From Hypericum androsaemum (lineage: Eukaryota; Streptophyta; Magnoliopsida; Malpighiales; Hypericaceae), in NCBI GenBank assembly GCA_963995505.1, contig OZ023181.1, forward strand, positions 8,779,487 to 8,843,486: a stretch of 64,000 nucleotides of DNA, written 5' to 3'. Shown here one piece after another: positions 22,189 through 34,125 of the stretch. The translations under genes and the position numbers were made by a program. The notes beneath the pieces are model-generated. The model worked only from the letters and a program-made list of their open reading frames with translations. It ran no database searches and was not told the origin of the DNA. The stretch's first letter is position 1; the number at the start of each line of letters is the position of its first letter.

Positions 22189-23953
22189 TCTTGGATTGTG
22201 CACGGAAGTGCAATCCTTTCCCGGATCGAGCGGAAAGAAACGCAGGTCGTCAGATCAGGCCAATCCTAATGTGACGATCATTATTATCCGGGGACAATTT
22301 TGTCCATAGTCTTTTTATTTTCTTGTTGTAAATGTGTCATTGTATTTGGTGCAACCAATGAATGACTTCCACGCCTGCTGCTTAGTAGCAATTAATAGTC
22401 TCCATTTTTTTCTTTGCTTTTATTACTCGGTGGTAATTTTTTTATGTTCCCATATTTTTTAAAATGTGATCTCACTTCTATTTTTCTAAGCGGTTTATAG
22501 TTTTTAATTGGGGAGCCACAAGATCTTACTTCGGAGTCCGATTGAGGTGATTTAAGTTGCTATGTGAAGCTGAAAAGTGTGTGTCAAATGTCATGTTTGG
22601 TCATTTCAAATGGCATATCCCGACTATGTCAAATGACATGCCCAGTTATATTAAAAGGCATGCCTAGTGATAAAAAAATTTGGCATGCCAAGATAAATTG
22701 GCATGCTCAGTTATGTCAAATGGCTTGCCCAGTAATGTCAAATGACGTGTTCGGTGATGGTGAGTAGCGGTAGATAAGTTTTGGTTAGAGAGTCGTAACT
22801 TCTTATTCAGGAGTCCGATTGAGGTGATTCAAGTTTCTAAGTAAAGCTGAGACATATATCTATAACTTTATAGTTTATGACATCTCAAAATTTGGAGTCT
22901 AAGAATTTCTAAAATATATTTGAATTCAAGAGTCGACCGAGTTACGAGAATACATTTTGGTTGGGGTGTCAGAACTTCTTACTCCAAAGTCTGATTGAGT
23001 TGATTCAAGTTGATGTACAAAACTGAGACATATATCTATGACTTTATAGTTTGTAATTTCTCCAAATTCGGAGTATAAGAATGTCAAAAGTATATTTGAA
23101 GTCAATAGTTGACCGAGTTAGAAGTGGCTGGAAAGTGTTTGTCATATGGTTATGTCAAATGGCATACCCCGGTTATGTCAAATAGTATGTCCGATTATAT
23201 TAAATGATATATCTGGTAATAAAAAAATGGCATGCCAAGATTCGATAAATTGGCATGTCCAGTTATGTCAAATGACATGTTTGGCGACGGTAAGATGCAG
23301 TAGACAAGTTTTGGTTGGAGAATCACAACTTCTTACTCTAGAGTCCGATTGTAATGATTTAAGTTTCTAGGTAAAGCTAAGACATATATCTACAATTTTG
23401 TAGTTTATAACTTCATCAAATTTAGGATCTAAGGATATCTAAAATACGCTTATAGTAAAGAGTTGATCGAGTTATGAGAACAAGTTTAGGTTGGGGAGGC
23501 AGAACTTCTTACTCTGAAGCCCCATTAAGTTGATTCAAGTTGCTATGTGGTGTTGAGACATATATCTACAATTTCATAGTTTATGACTTCTCCAAATTCG
23601 GAATGTAAGAATGTCAAAAATATATTTGAAATCAATAGTCGATCGAGTTATAAGCGACTTATGAATAATTAATTAAATAGCATGCCCGCTTACGATTAAA
23701 TGGCAGGACCAGTTACGAGAAAATGGAATGCCCAATTATGAATAAACAATTAAATGCATGCCTGATTAATAATACTTATAATAATAAAAAATTTAAGATA
23801 AAAAAAATTAATTACAAGTGGGGGTGACGTGGGAATAAACCACGAGTCCGAATGCCACCGACATGACACATCAGCGTGTCTCAGCTGACGCATTTGATGC
23901 ATTTGCTCCTCTACGTTCGGCAGAATCAGCACAGAATTCACATTTCCGTGCTC
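22189..23953. mobile_element. Non-autonomous DNA element carrying higher-order tandem repeats
   Basis: An 11-bp direct repeat cagaaaatcaa at 22178-22188 and 23954-23964 flanks it, and removing the insert restores the spacer seen at 42110 and 54900. The ends share an inverted motif, gcacggaagtgcaat at the left and gagcacggaaatgtgaat (complement) at the right. The long TSD and inverted tips suggest a MULE-like element, but the TIRs are short. No transposase. The interior is nearly all tandem repeats. Confidence 0.65.
22501..23770 (+). repeat. Higher-order tandem repeat with a 533-bp period
   Basis: Two modules alternate. Module A (about 180 bp, starting ttttggttggrgagtc and containing gagtccgattgaggtgattc) begins near 22501, 22776, 22957, 23309 and 23484. 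Module C is a cluster of catgcc/ggcatg hexamers with gttatgtcaaatgg, at 22570-22775, 23120-23308 and 23670-23765. The order A-A'-C repeats with a spacing of 533 bp (22776 to 23309). No protein is expected. Confidence 0.75.
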
Positions 23954-24418
23954 CAGAAAATCAAGAAGAAAGCCAATAATTTTTCTCTCAGAAAAATAAC
24001 AACCCAAGAATTGAAGAATTGAAACCAAATCATGTTAAAAAAGGAATCTAACGCATCTCCTTTTTAAAAGAAGAAGGAAATTTAACACATCTATAAATAA
24101 AAAAAACTGATTAAAATCATGTCAGACAAGGAAAAAAATAACAAATTTGGTTTGTAAAAGGGAAAGCAAATCAAAGCAAACATCCTAGAGGAGCGAGGTT
24201 CTCTTTATACTTGTTCGAGAGAAGTCAGATTAGAGAGGAGGATCGAGGGCTCCATCAACGGCATTGCCAGGGAGTGGGCTACAACGCCTCTCCTCCAGGA
24301 GCTCCCTAACCTTGTTTCTTTATTGTTTGGTTTTGATCATTTTCTTTATGTCTCTCCTCACCGGCGTTTCTTTCTCATGCAAGAGCAGTCTTTTACCATA
24401 TCACACCAGTAGCAGGCA

Positions 24419-24820
24419 GTGGAAGCTCTACCGATACCACAAAGAGAGGAGGACCAACTAGGGTGGTTAATTCAGGAGGAGATGGAAGTTGAGTCCTTTA
24501 CAGACTCAGAGGGGAACAATAGACAAAATGGGACAGCCACGAGTTTCCACTTAAGGTTGGATGACCAAAATAGCGAGCAGGAAAGGGCACAGGGTAAGTT
24601 AGGACTTGGGGATGAGCAGGAACAAGATGCGGTTAGAAAGGTGACTTCTATTCATTCCTGGAAGAGGAAGGCCAGGGGACCCATAGTTTCTCATATGTTA
24701 CATGAAGATGCTTTGGTGTTTCAAGGAAAAAGGAAAAGCTTTGGGGTAGTTGATCAAGATGTCCATCTTAGCAAGAGAGTGTGTGCTATGTCGGACGCAC
24801 ATGAAACTTCTTTATATTAG
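24419..24820 (+). pseudogene. LINE B ORF1 C-terminal part
   Basis: A frame of 133 codons rich in Gln, Glu and Lys, with SWKRKARGPIVSHML and FQGKRKSFGVVDQDVHLSKR. It sits directly upstream of the ORF2 endonuclease start, as expected for the tail of LINE ORF1, which binds element RNA. No zinc knuckle is included. The same stretch, starting later, is present in LINE C at 42841-43090. Confidence 0.6.
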
Positions 24821-24853
24821 GCAAAGGTTGTGGGACAGCCCCGCCAGGAGCCA

Positions 24854-27800
24854 TGATTGTCATATGTTAGAACTGTCGTAGATTGGAGAGTTCGCGCGCA
24901 GTTCATCAACTTAGCAGGTTAGTCAATTCCTGCAATCCCCAACTCCTCTTTCTCTCAGAAACAAGACTAAAAGATTGGGAGGTGGAGGATCTAAAGTGGT
25001 GAATATGTTTTGAATGTGGTGTCTTTGCTTCCTGGTTCAGGTAGAGCATGTAGTGGCAGACTTGGGCTTTTTTGGTGGCGGGGCATGAACATTTCGCTGC
25101 TGTCATACTCTCTTCATCATATTGACATTGAGTTTCAGATTCTTTTCACTGGAGGTTCACGGGTTTCTATGGTTGGCCATGGGTGGATGACATAAATTTA
25201 TCATAGAACTTGTTGAGACAATTAAAAGGGGCTTCAGATCTTCCGTGGATGTGCGGCCAGGGAGAAAATAGGGGGAAATCCAGTCCCAAAGATGAGTGGA
25301 AGCATTTCAGGGGGCTATTCAGGCTAGTGGTTTCCGCAAGGTTAAGCAGTCAGGGCTACTTTACATGGACTAACAGACAAGAGGATAGGGATTTTATCGA
25401 GAGTAAGTTGGAACGGATTTTTGCGATGGCTTCGTTGTTGGATCTCTACCCTCATTCTTGGGTGGAAGCTCATCCCAGATTTGGTTCGGACCATTCTCCT
25501 TTAGTGTGCTCACTTCGGGGAGAGGAATCGAGACCCAATCATATATGCTTCTGTTTCGAGCAAATATAGGAAAGACATTCAGTTGGGATGAAGTAGTGCG
25601 TCTAGGGCTGATATGGCTTCTAGGTTGTGTGGGTGTGCATAACACTTAGCAACGTGGGATAAAATAGTTTTGGGAGTGTACGAAGAAAGAAACAAGAAAT
25701 TGAGAAGCAAATATGTATTATACAAGATAAGCCATTAATTGGGGAGTGCAAGAGGAGACTAGCATAACTAATAAAGCAGTGGGAGGAACTACTATCATGC
25801 GAAGAGATTATGTGGGCACAACGGTCTCGGGTTGATTTGCTTAAAGATGGGGATCGAAATACAAAGTTCTTCCATCAGAAAGCAAAGCATCAAGGAGTTC
25901 AAAATCAGATTTTGGAACTAGTTGACACGGGGGGAAACACAGTGCAGGGGTCGACCGACTTGGAGAGAGTTCTTAGGAGTTTTTATACTAACCTTTTCAG
26001 TTTTGAGGTTGATATGCAGGTTTCGCCCATGGTGGACTTAATGGAAACTAGAGTGATGGAAGATATGAATATGCAGCTGTTGGCACCTTATACAAAAGAG
26101 GAAGTATATGCAGCTTTGTGTGAAATGTATCAAACCAAAGCACCGGGCCCGAACAGAATGCCCCCCTCTTCTACCAAAAATACTGGTCCATTGTCGGACC
26201 TTCGGTAACAAATGCTGTCCTTGAGATTCTAAATGATGGGGCTAACCCTGCTTATATCAATGATACAATTATAGCATTAATACCTAAGGTTAAAAGGCCT
26301 GTGCCTTGCTCTAAATTTTGCCCAATTAGTTTATGCAACGTTGTCATGAAAATTATGACTAAGGCTATAGCAAATAAGCTAAAATGTTTTTTGCATGTGA
26401 TCATCCATGAGAACCAAGTGGCCTTTTTCCCAGGCCATTTGATAACTGATAATGCCATTGTCGCTTTTGAATCACATCACTATCTTAAGAAAAAGATGAA
26501 TGGTAGCTGTGGTTGGTGTGCAATAAAGCTTGACATGATGAAAGTCTATGACCATATTGAATGGCATTTTTTAGAGAGGATGTTGCGTGCCTTGGATTTT
26601 GGTGCTTCGTTTACTGACCTTGTCATGAGATGTGTTTCCACTGTCAGATATGCGAAACAGGTGAACGGTCAAGTGGGGGAGTTTTTTACGCTGGAGAGAG
26701 GCTTGAGACAAGGAGATCCGCTATCCTCTTACTTATTCTTGCTATGTACGGAGGGTCTTGCTACTCTTATCTAGCAAGCAGAAAGAACATGGAGAATGCA
26801 CTGACTAAAAGTTGCTAGGAGAGCTCCAGTAGTAACTCATTTATTTTTTGCTGACCACTCTCTTTTGTTTGTAAGGGCCTCTGAACAAGAGCTACATCAT
26901 ATTTTGTCCTTGTTCGAGTCTTATTCCAAGGCTTCAGGTGAGAGGGTAAATATTCAGAAGAGTTCGGTGTATTTCTGTCAGAATTTGGGGGAGGAGGATC
27001 AGGAACGACTATGTTCGATTCTTGGTATGAGACGAGGAGAGGAGAGGGACACATAGCTGGGGCTACCAATGCTGGTAGGGAGATCTAAGAAATTAATCTT
27101 TGCCTCGATTGAAGATCGGATAAATCAGAAGATTTTGAGTTGGAAAGAGCGGTTCTTATCTAGAGCAAGGAGGGAGACATTAATAAAGTCTGTGCTACTT
27201 TTGATCTTGACCTATGTTATGAGTTGCTTCTCTCTGCCGGTTTAAACTTCTGAAAGAATTGAACAGAAGTTATGTGTATTCTAATGGGGTACAGGTCTAA
27301 AGCAGAAGGGGTCTAGGCTTCCAGAGATTACAAAGTTCCAATAAAGCAATGCTTGAGAACTAGGCATGGAGGATCCTCTGTGTCCCCAGCTCACTTTCAG
27401 AAAGGGTGTTAAAAACAAGGTACTTTCCAAGGGGTGACATATTAAGTGCAGGAATTGGTTACAATCCGAGTTACATTTGGCGCAGTATAAGGGTAGGTGC
27501 ATCGCTTTTGGTTGATAATATTGAGTGGCGCATTGGAGATGGTGGGAAGGCAAGGATTTGGAACAGTAGATGGCTTCCAAAATTGACTTTAGGACACCCA
27601 CAGTATTTATACCCAGGTTCAGATGCTTTTTAATTGGTATCCAAGTTGTTGGTGGAGGGGACTAATTCATGGAATAGGGCACTATTGGATAAGCTCTTTA
27701 GTGAGGAGGATGTCAGGCAAATTATATCCATTCCGCTAAGTTCCAGACTACCGGCAGATCAATTCAGATGGAGACATTCCAGTGATGGTTCCTTCACGGT

Positions 27801-28657
27801 CCGCTCGAGTTACTATATAGATTTCAAGTCATGGTGGCAGGAGTCAGATTTGGCTTCTCTTCCAAATAATGCGGGGTGTGACATCTTTTTTGCCCGCCTA
27901 GGGTTAGGTCTTTTGTATGGCATATTTTGGACAATAACCTGCCTATACGGGTCAATGTAGCTAGAAGAGGTTTGGAGATAGATGTGAGGTGCTCGTTGTG
28001 CTCTAGCTATGAGAATCCATGGTACATCTCTTTTTCAGATGTGAGGTGACGGTACAGTTGTGTGCCAAGGCAGGCATTGATGTGAAATTATTAGGAAGAC
28101 TCCTAGTAGTGCAAGCATATTCCGAGAAGGGTCGATGGACAACATGGTTATGGAGTTTTTGGAAGGTTAGGAATGAAGTGGTTTTCAGGAACATGCAGAT
28201 TGGGGCAGCCTTAGGAGTTTTGGAGAGGGTCTTCCACCTTTGGAATGATTATGTGGATGCAAATGCCCAGCCTACGAAAAATGGTCCAAGGGTGACTGAG
28301 CTGTGGAGACCTCCTGAAATGGGTTGGCTCAAAATTAACACAGATGCAGGGCTCTCACCTGGGGCCTTGGCTCAAATTGGTGCGATTGTTAAAGATGACA
28401 CATGGCATTTTGTAGCAGTAGTGGTTGGGACATATCCAGTCCCTATCCACCCGACCATCTTAGAAGCTTACGATTTACTCACAGGCATAGAATTCGGGGT
28501 AAGTCTTGGTTTGCAAAATATTGTTTTGGAATTGAATTGTCTACCTGTTGTGCATGCTTTTGGTGGAGGACTGTCGGTTGCGGCGTGTGCATTTACATCT
28601 TACAGGCTTTCATTTGTACGCTGGAGCGCTAATGGTACAACCCATATCCTATCGACT
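24854..28657 (+). pseudogene. LINE B ORF2, broken and 3'-truncated
   Basis: In order: an endonuclease piece (LFLSETRLKDWEVEDLK at 24945-25000; FGSDHSPLVCSLRGEE near 25485); the RT with APGPNRMPP at 26140, AIANKLKCFLHVIIHENQVA, IKLDMMKVYDHIEWHFLERM near 26527, RGLRQGDPLSSYLFLLCTEG near 26700 and FADHSLLF near 26850, where the second catalytic Asp is replaced by His; a zf-RVT region at about 27730-28100; and RNase H (LKINTDAGLSPGALAQIG at 28330). Stops at 26206, 26772, 27054 and 27957 break it. The last frame runs past the junction into LTR sequence, giving a chimeric tail of about 14 codons. Confidence 0.85.
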
Positions 28658-29370
28658 CTCGAAGCTTCAGGTGAGCCTTGGATATTCAGAACTTTCTGAG
28701 AGAGGAAGAGAGAGCCTACAATTGCTAACGAAAGCTTATGCAAGTTGTAGTGGGGTGAGATGCAAATGAGGGGGAGGGGCCTATTTATAGACGCTGGATG
28801 GAGTGAAGGCAGACACTTCCGAAGGGGCACGAAGCAATTCTGAGGAGACGCGTCCATTAGGCTAGCAGGTAGGCTGCCCTTCAGGTACCTTTCCAGCCAA
28901 TTTTTTTGTGGCTCTTCGGAGGTCGTAGGCACTCCTTCGGCAGGCAGGCAGCACACTCGCGTCCCTTCGGTGTTCTGGGAGCTTCAGGATTTGCCTGTGC
29001 GCCCTTCAGGTTCGCTCGTAACCCTTCGGTCGTCTGGAAGTCTTCGGGACGTTCCAGCCCTTCTGCCTCTTCATCCGAGCTTTGGCAAAACTTTAAGGCT
29101 CTTCCAGCTCCTCGCGACAATGCGCACGTGCACCACAAAGTGCCCATTGCGACCTGCGTCCAATGCGCACGTGCTCGTGTTCGGATGGTTCGCAACGGTC
29201 CGAGTTGGCTATCGAGGTGGTCAACTTATTTACTAGTCAATAAGGAGCATCTCCTTATATACTAGAAAAATCTTGTTACATTTTTCAATGAGGGATTGCC
29301 ATTTTTCATTCCATATTGGGCTTCTCGCTTTGGACCAAATGCATTCATTTTACATTCAAAAAATCCAACA
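28658..29370 (-). mobile_element. Copia-type LTR (solo/truncated) on the minus strand
   Basis: Reading the minus strand from 29370 the sequence starts tgttggattttttgaatg, a typical 5' end of plant copia LTRs. It has a GC-rich middle and then a promoter with tctataaatagg at 28780-28791, followed by a CT-rich leader. The 3' end at 28658 does not finish in CA but abuts LINE B, so the LTR is cut there. No internal domain adjoins. Its insertion or recombination probably removed the end of LINE B. Confidence 0.65.
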
Positions 29371-29808
29371 CGTGGGAAGTGAGTCAATCTAGTAAATTAC
29401 CAAAATAATCTCAAATTACTTGTTCCTACTTTCTGAGTACTTTTCCCAAATCCAATCTCTGCAAACCCTAAATCCACTCTTGCTCTTCTCCTTTGAACCG
29501 TTGTATTATTATTATTCCCCTAATTAGATTTAGGAGATAATTAAAAAATGTAAAATATAGCTGTTTTCATTTTCCGCCAAATTTAGCATCAATTATTGAA
29601 GAATTTTGGGGCTACCTACCTCTCCAGGAAGTCAAAAACGATGTCGGTCTAGACGCCAGAGATGAGGTGGTGGATACCACGGTCGCTGAGGCTGGAAGTG
29701 CTGGGTGAAACCTCGGTGAGGCTCAGAACTCCGGCCGAGCTAGCTGAACTCCAATTAAGGCTTGGACTTGGACGAACTCCGAGAGAGCTAGGCAAACTCC
29801 GAGAGAGC
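29371..29808. other. Unassigned non-coding DNA
   Basis: An AT-rich stretch to 29590, then a GC-richer block (29620-29815) with near-direct repeats of aactccgagagagct. No frame of more than 61 codons is open and no domain is recognised. It is possibly retrotransposon leader or LTR DNA belonging with repeat D. Confidence 0.4.
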
Positions 29809-30500
29809 TCAAAACTCTGGTATTCTTTATTGCATCGCTTGAGTTAGATCAACATAATCCAGATTTTAAACAATCATTCATGAGAAAATAAAGTGATATT
29901 TATTGGGCAGATATTTCAACCTCCTTGACTACATAGAATGGTCATTTATCCTCTCTAAGTTTATCATTTTTATGTCGGTGGAAGGCCTCTTAAACCATTC
30001 AATCTTCGAGCTTAATTACTAAGCTCATACACCGGGTAAAAGGATTAATCATATCTCTTTCATTTCTTGGTCTCGACGAGGTTAAATTTTGAATAGCCTA
30101 TAGATAATCATTTTACTAAATCTAGTCATCTAGTCACATTTTGCCTAACCAAACCGAGTACTTAGCTAATAGATGTGATCTAGACATTTAGTTACCCAAT
30201 AACTTAAAGTCATTATTCTGGTTCCTCTCTTGTTGATATTCGAAACCCGGTCGATTTAAGAAACACTAAGATGTATTTTGCGTTGTGTTTAACTGTTTAT
30301 GACTTCATTTGCGGATCTACTAAGTCTTAGAGTTATACTACTTGCCTAACACTCTTGTTTTCAGCTCACTTATAGTTGCACTTGAAATGTCTATGTTTAT
30401 TACCTAGTGCATTACTATACTTAGCGTTTCTAATTGATCTACTTGAATATTGAATCAAAACTTTATGATTATCCTTATCCTTTAATTTTTTTCAAATGCT
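29809..30500. repeat. Repeat D, copy 2
   Basis: Near-identical to 18003-18738, with small indels. It shows the empty target site of the MULE found in copy 1. It runs on into PMEI spacer at about 30545. Confidence 0.7.
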
Positions 30501-30998
30501 GATGCACCGGCTTCTTTTATTTTGGTAATAATAGTCCAATTTATTTTAAAAATTTAAAAAATCTAGCACAACCCATTTTTAAAAACAAGAAATTCAACAC
30601 ATCCATAAAAAATTGAAATCAAATCGATTGAAATTCTGTCAAACGACGAAGAATATAACAAATTCGGTTTGTAAAAAGAAAAGTAAATCAAAGGAAAAAT
30701 CCCAGAGAAACGAGATTCCCTTTATACTCCGATTGAATGAAATACCACTTTTAAGAATTTGATAAAATTCTTAAAAAAGACATTTCAAGTTAGAGCCTCT
30801 TCCCGTCGCCGCCAACAACCCCCTCTCCCCGATGGCAGGTCCACCCTCGGGTACACTCTCCGTCGTCCCTATTGTGATGATTCTGTTCTAGTCACGTGGG
30901 TGGCACGCTATCAGAGAGTCAGTAGCCTGATGATTTTTGAGGTCCTCCTTGCAATCATTTTGGATTATCGAACCACGGAGACTAAGCTTAATCCTTTC
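30501..30998 (+). repeat. PMEI unit spacer left of the copia element
   Basis: Spacer with the conserved tcctagaggaacgagattcyc-type block at 30700-30740, the GC-rich patch 30790-30880, and gagactaagcttaatcc at 30979-30995. The copia element splits the unit here; the spacer continues at 39912. Confidence 0.75.
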
Positions 30999-31446
30999 TG
31001 AAAGATTATTCACTCATGATTATCTTATTAAATTAAATAAAAGATATTGGATATTTTTTAGTTTTAATTTAAATTTAAAAGAGATTTGGGTTAAGAGAGT
31101 TTGTTATACGTGATAACTCTCCCATCTCCTCTCTCCTCCCTGTAATTCCTATTAAATACGTAATAGAGATTTTTACTGTCGGAGACTCACAAATACACAC
31201 ACTAGAGAAAGAACGTAGGTTTTTCTCCAGAGACTCTCAAGGCTTTTAGGGGGTGAAATCTAATTCCTATTTCGAGTACGTGAGCGTGAACGACCAGTGA
31301 CAAGCCTCCATCGACCCTATGACATACCTCTTGAAGAACAGACTGCGCGACAGGAGGTAAATCTTTCATATGGCTATTTCGTATTAATAATTTGTTCGTT
31401 AATTATTTTGGTTTCGCATTAATTAAGATTATGCATGAAACCTTCA
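30999..31446 (+). repeat. 5' LTR of the copia element
   Basis: 448 bp from tgaaagattattcac to gcatgaaaccttca, with TG..CA ends. It pairs with 39462-39911. Confidence 0.9.
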
Positions 31447-31447
31447 T

Positions 31448-31460
31448 TGGTATCAGAGCC
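31448..31460 (+). other. Primer binding site of the copia element
   Basis: The sequence tggtatcagagcc begins two bases after the 5' LTR. It is the standard complement to the 3' end of initiator methionine tRNA used by plant copia elements to prime minus-strand DNA. Confidence 0.9.
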
Positions 31461-34125
31461 ATGAGTAGGTTTGTTCTGGTCTAAAATATTTTTTGAAAAA
31501 GAAAATCGAATGAGTTAGTTTTTTGTCAAAAATTAGATTTATTGTTCTTAAGAACCCTATTGTCGTCCTTGAATAAATAAAATGAAATAGCGTAGGTACT
31601 GAACTGAACTTGCCGAACCTATGCATGATAACACATTTTCTGTACCTATTTGCGCACGCTTATAAACTGTGGTATTGTTCTGAATTTGTTATACACTGTG
31701 CGAACAAAGGGCTACGTCCTTATGTACAAAATCGTGAAAACCAGTAGGTTAATCTGTAGTTTTCCCCCAACATCCCCAAATCTCTAATCGGGAAGAACCC
31801 TAATTTTTTAATTGGGAGTTCTTCCCCAATTCGATTCTGCTATCAGTCGATGATAATCGACTCCCGACCCCGACCAGCAACGGTCCTCAATTCCTCGGTC
31901 TTCGACGATCTCAGATGATCGTGCAACCCCGACGAACGAGGACCCAGATCGAGACGAACCCAATCGACGCGATTGTGATGGACAGATGAGTCAACTTGAC
32001 TCGGTCTGATTTCTATCAAATTGCTCAAGTTCCAGAAGCTAGCAACGTCGTTCGTCCATGATGGAAGCAACGTTGTTTCTTCAATTGTTCGATACAACCA
32101 GAGAGGAAAAGGTCTCGACTTTCAGGAGATTCGAAGCCATCGACCAGAGAAGACGATCAATCATTCTGGGTCTCGGATGCAAGCACACAGGCAGCCGTTC
32201 TCCGATGGTGGATTTTTTCTCACCAGCGCCGGCGACTACTTGCCAGAATTCCTCACCGGCGGCGAGCTTCTGGAAGAAGGACAAGATCGAATTCCCAATT
32301 GGGAAAAATCAATGTTTTAAAACCTATAGTCGAACCAGTGGTTGGACCAGTCTGACCACCAGTTGGATGTGATCCCGTGTCGATTTCTGTCTAAAACCCA
32401 GAGTGCGGGCAAATCGCCTCAAAAGTAGTCCGACCGGACGGTTTGACAAATTGATTGACCTGGATTGGGCCATTTCAAATTGAAAATAAAGAAAATCGGG
32501 TCTCACACCCTCCTTTGCTTCTCCAGGAAGCTCGTTTCCAAAAGATAAAAAACCAAAAATTGAGAAATGGATGCAATCAGAGAGTAAAAAGAACTTGAAG
32601 TTGAAAGGGTTTTGCTTTGCTTCGTCCCATGTTCCCAGAATTTTGGAAACCAATCCCAAAGGAAAAACTAAATGTCCAAAGCTAACAAAGCGAAAGCAAT
32701 AAACAAACCGTATTCTTCTTTTCAGATCCATAAACAAACCAAAACAAAGGGCCAGCAAAATGTCATGTACCAATTAAGTATTTTTTTTTTCTCTTACCAC
32801 CAAAAAAATTAAGTGTTTTTTTCTCTCTGTTATGTATTGTTATGTGGTGATGGGGAGATGAGGAGAGAGGCGTGGGAGGGTCGAGGTTTGTGGATTTTTT
32901 CTTTTGAGATGAGATTTCTGGGTTAGGGAAGAGGAATACGATGAAGATGATGAAGATTTTTGGTTCTGATTAAATTAAATTTGAGAGAGAGAAAGGGAGT
33001 AGAAGAAGAAACTAGAAAGTAAAAGAGGCACTTTGAAAAAAGGGGAAGAGGGTTGCCTAGGGTTTGAGACATTTAATAAACCCCTTAGGAACACACGGAC
33101 AGTTGGTCCTTTTAAGCAATGTTTTAAAAACCGACTCGGAAGGCGACTCAAAATTCTTAAAATTTCTAGTTCACTCGGTCAGACCGGTTGGGCCGCCAGT
33201 CGGACCGAAACTTTTATTTTATATTAATATAATTAAAATAATATTTAATAAATTTAATTTAACATAAAAATGATAAAATATCAAATTAGTTCAAATATTT
33301 AGCAACTTTGTTATACAATTAGTTCAGGTCGGATTGGAGGCCCAACCGATCAAACCAGTCAGACCATAAAATGGAAGAATTCCGAGTCACCCTCCGGCTC
33401 AATTTTGAAAACATTGGAAAAAACCCCAATTACGAATTTTTGGGTAAATTCGAATTAAGCCGAATTTTGGGTAAAATCAGATCTGTTAAATTTTTTTCGA
33501 TTTGGGCCAAGATTAAATGTTTTGGTGGGCCGAAATGTTTTTTAAATACTCGGGCCAGAGATCTGTAATTAAAAAAAGGGGTATGGGTCTTATGGGCCCT
33601 ATCTCGAGCCGGCCCGCTGCTCGTATTGACTATTAAGACCCGGTCAACGCGGACCCCCCAAATCAGACGTAGGCCTTGAGCCTACTGTCTAAGTCTCGGG
33701 CCCAATTTAGCCGGCTCTGAATCAGATTTTAAAAAGTCAGCAAGCCCGTGTTCACTATGTCTGAAGGGCCTTTATTTTTTTTAAAATTCTCTCGGCCTGA
33801 TTGAATAAACTTTTGGTTTATTCAAGATAATAAAATTTTAAAAGGTTTTAATGAAATCTTTTAATAAGGTGGTTTTAATAAAATTAATGTGATAATTTTT
33901 AAAAACCATAATATTTTTAGAATATATTCATAAAATATTTTTTGTAATTTTAAAGTCTGGACACTTAAAATTATGGAAAGAGTAAGACTTATAAATCACG
34001 CAATAAAGCTAATGTGAATATTCTTTATCTATATTGTCATCATTGTGATTAAAATTAAGTTTTTGATCTTATTGGAATTACTTAAGAGTTAACCCGATTC
34101 GCTTGCATTATAATGCAGGTTCAAG
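31461..34125. other. Long non-coding leader of the copia element
   Basis: 2.6 kb between the primer site and the first ORF, much longer than usual for copia. It contains a GC-rich block at 31850-32290 of unknown origin, two stretches starting aatgttttaaaa (32307 and 33120) that look like MITE ends, and a region 33590-33760 rich in gggcc. No coding domain is recognised. It probably grew by nested insertion. Confidence 0.5.
33118..33417. mobile_element. Candidate MITE in the copia leader
   Basis: The left end caatgttttaaaaaccg and the right end ttttgaaaacattg are imperfect inverted repeats (caatgttttnaaaa core). The interior contains ggtcagaccggttgggcc and AT-rich DNA without a gene. The 8 bases on either side do not match, so the target duplication is not confirmed. 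A second left-end-like copy lies at 32307. Confidence 0.45.

Larger units (their letters stand above)
24212..28657 (+). mobile_element. L1-type LINE B, 5'- and 3'-truncated
   Basis: This element starts mid-ORF1 and runs to the RNase H domain, where it stops abruptly at 28657 against a solo LTR. It is near-identical to LINE C (42836-47592), sharing the same stops and frameshifts. The left target duplication aggttctctttatact is at 24196-24211, and its partner lies after LINE C at 47593-47608. B and C are thus two halves of one original insertion copied by segmental duplication, not two transposition events. Confidence 0.87.

Noticed and set aside
30991..30998. 5-bp target duplication for the copia element
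   Set aside because: The bases before the left LTR (tttc) and after the right LTR (caccc) do not match; the target repeat has decayed or was lost.
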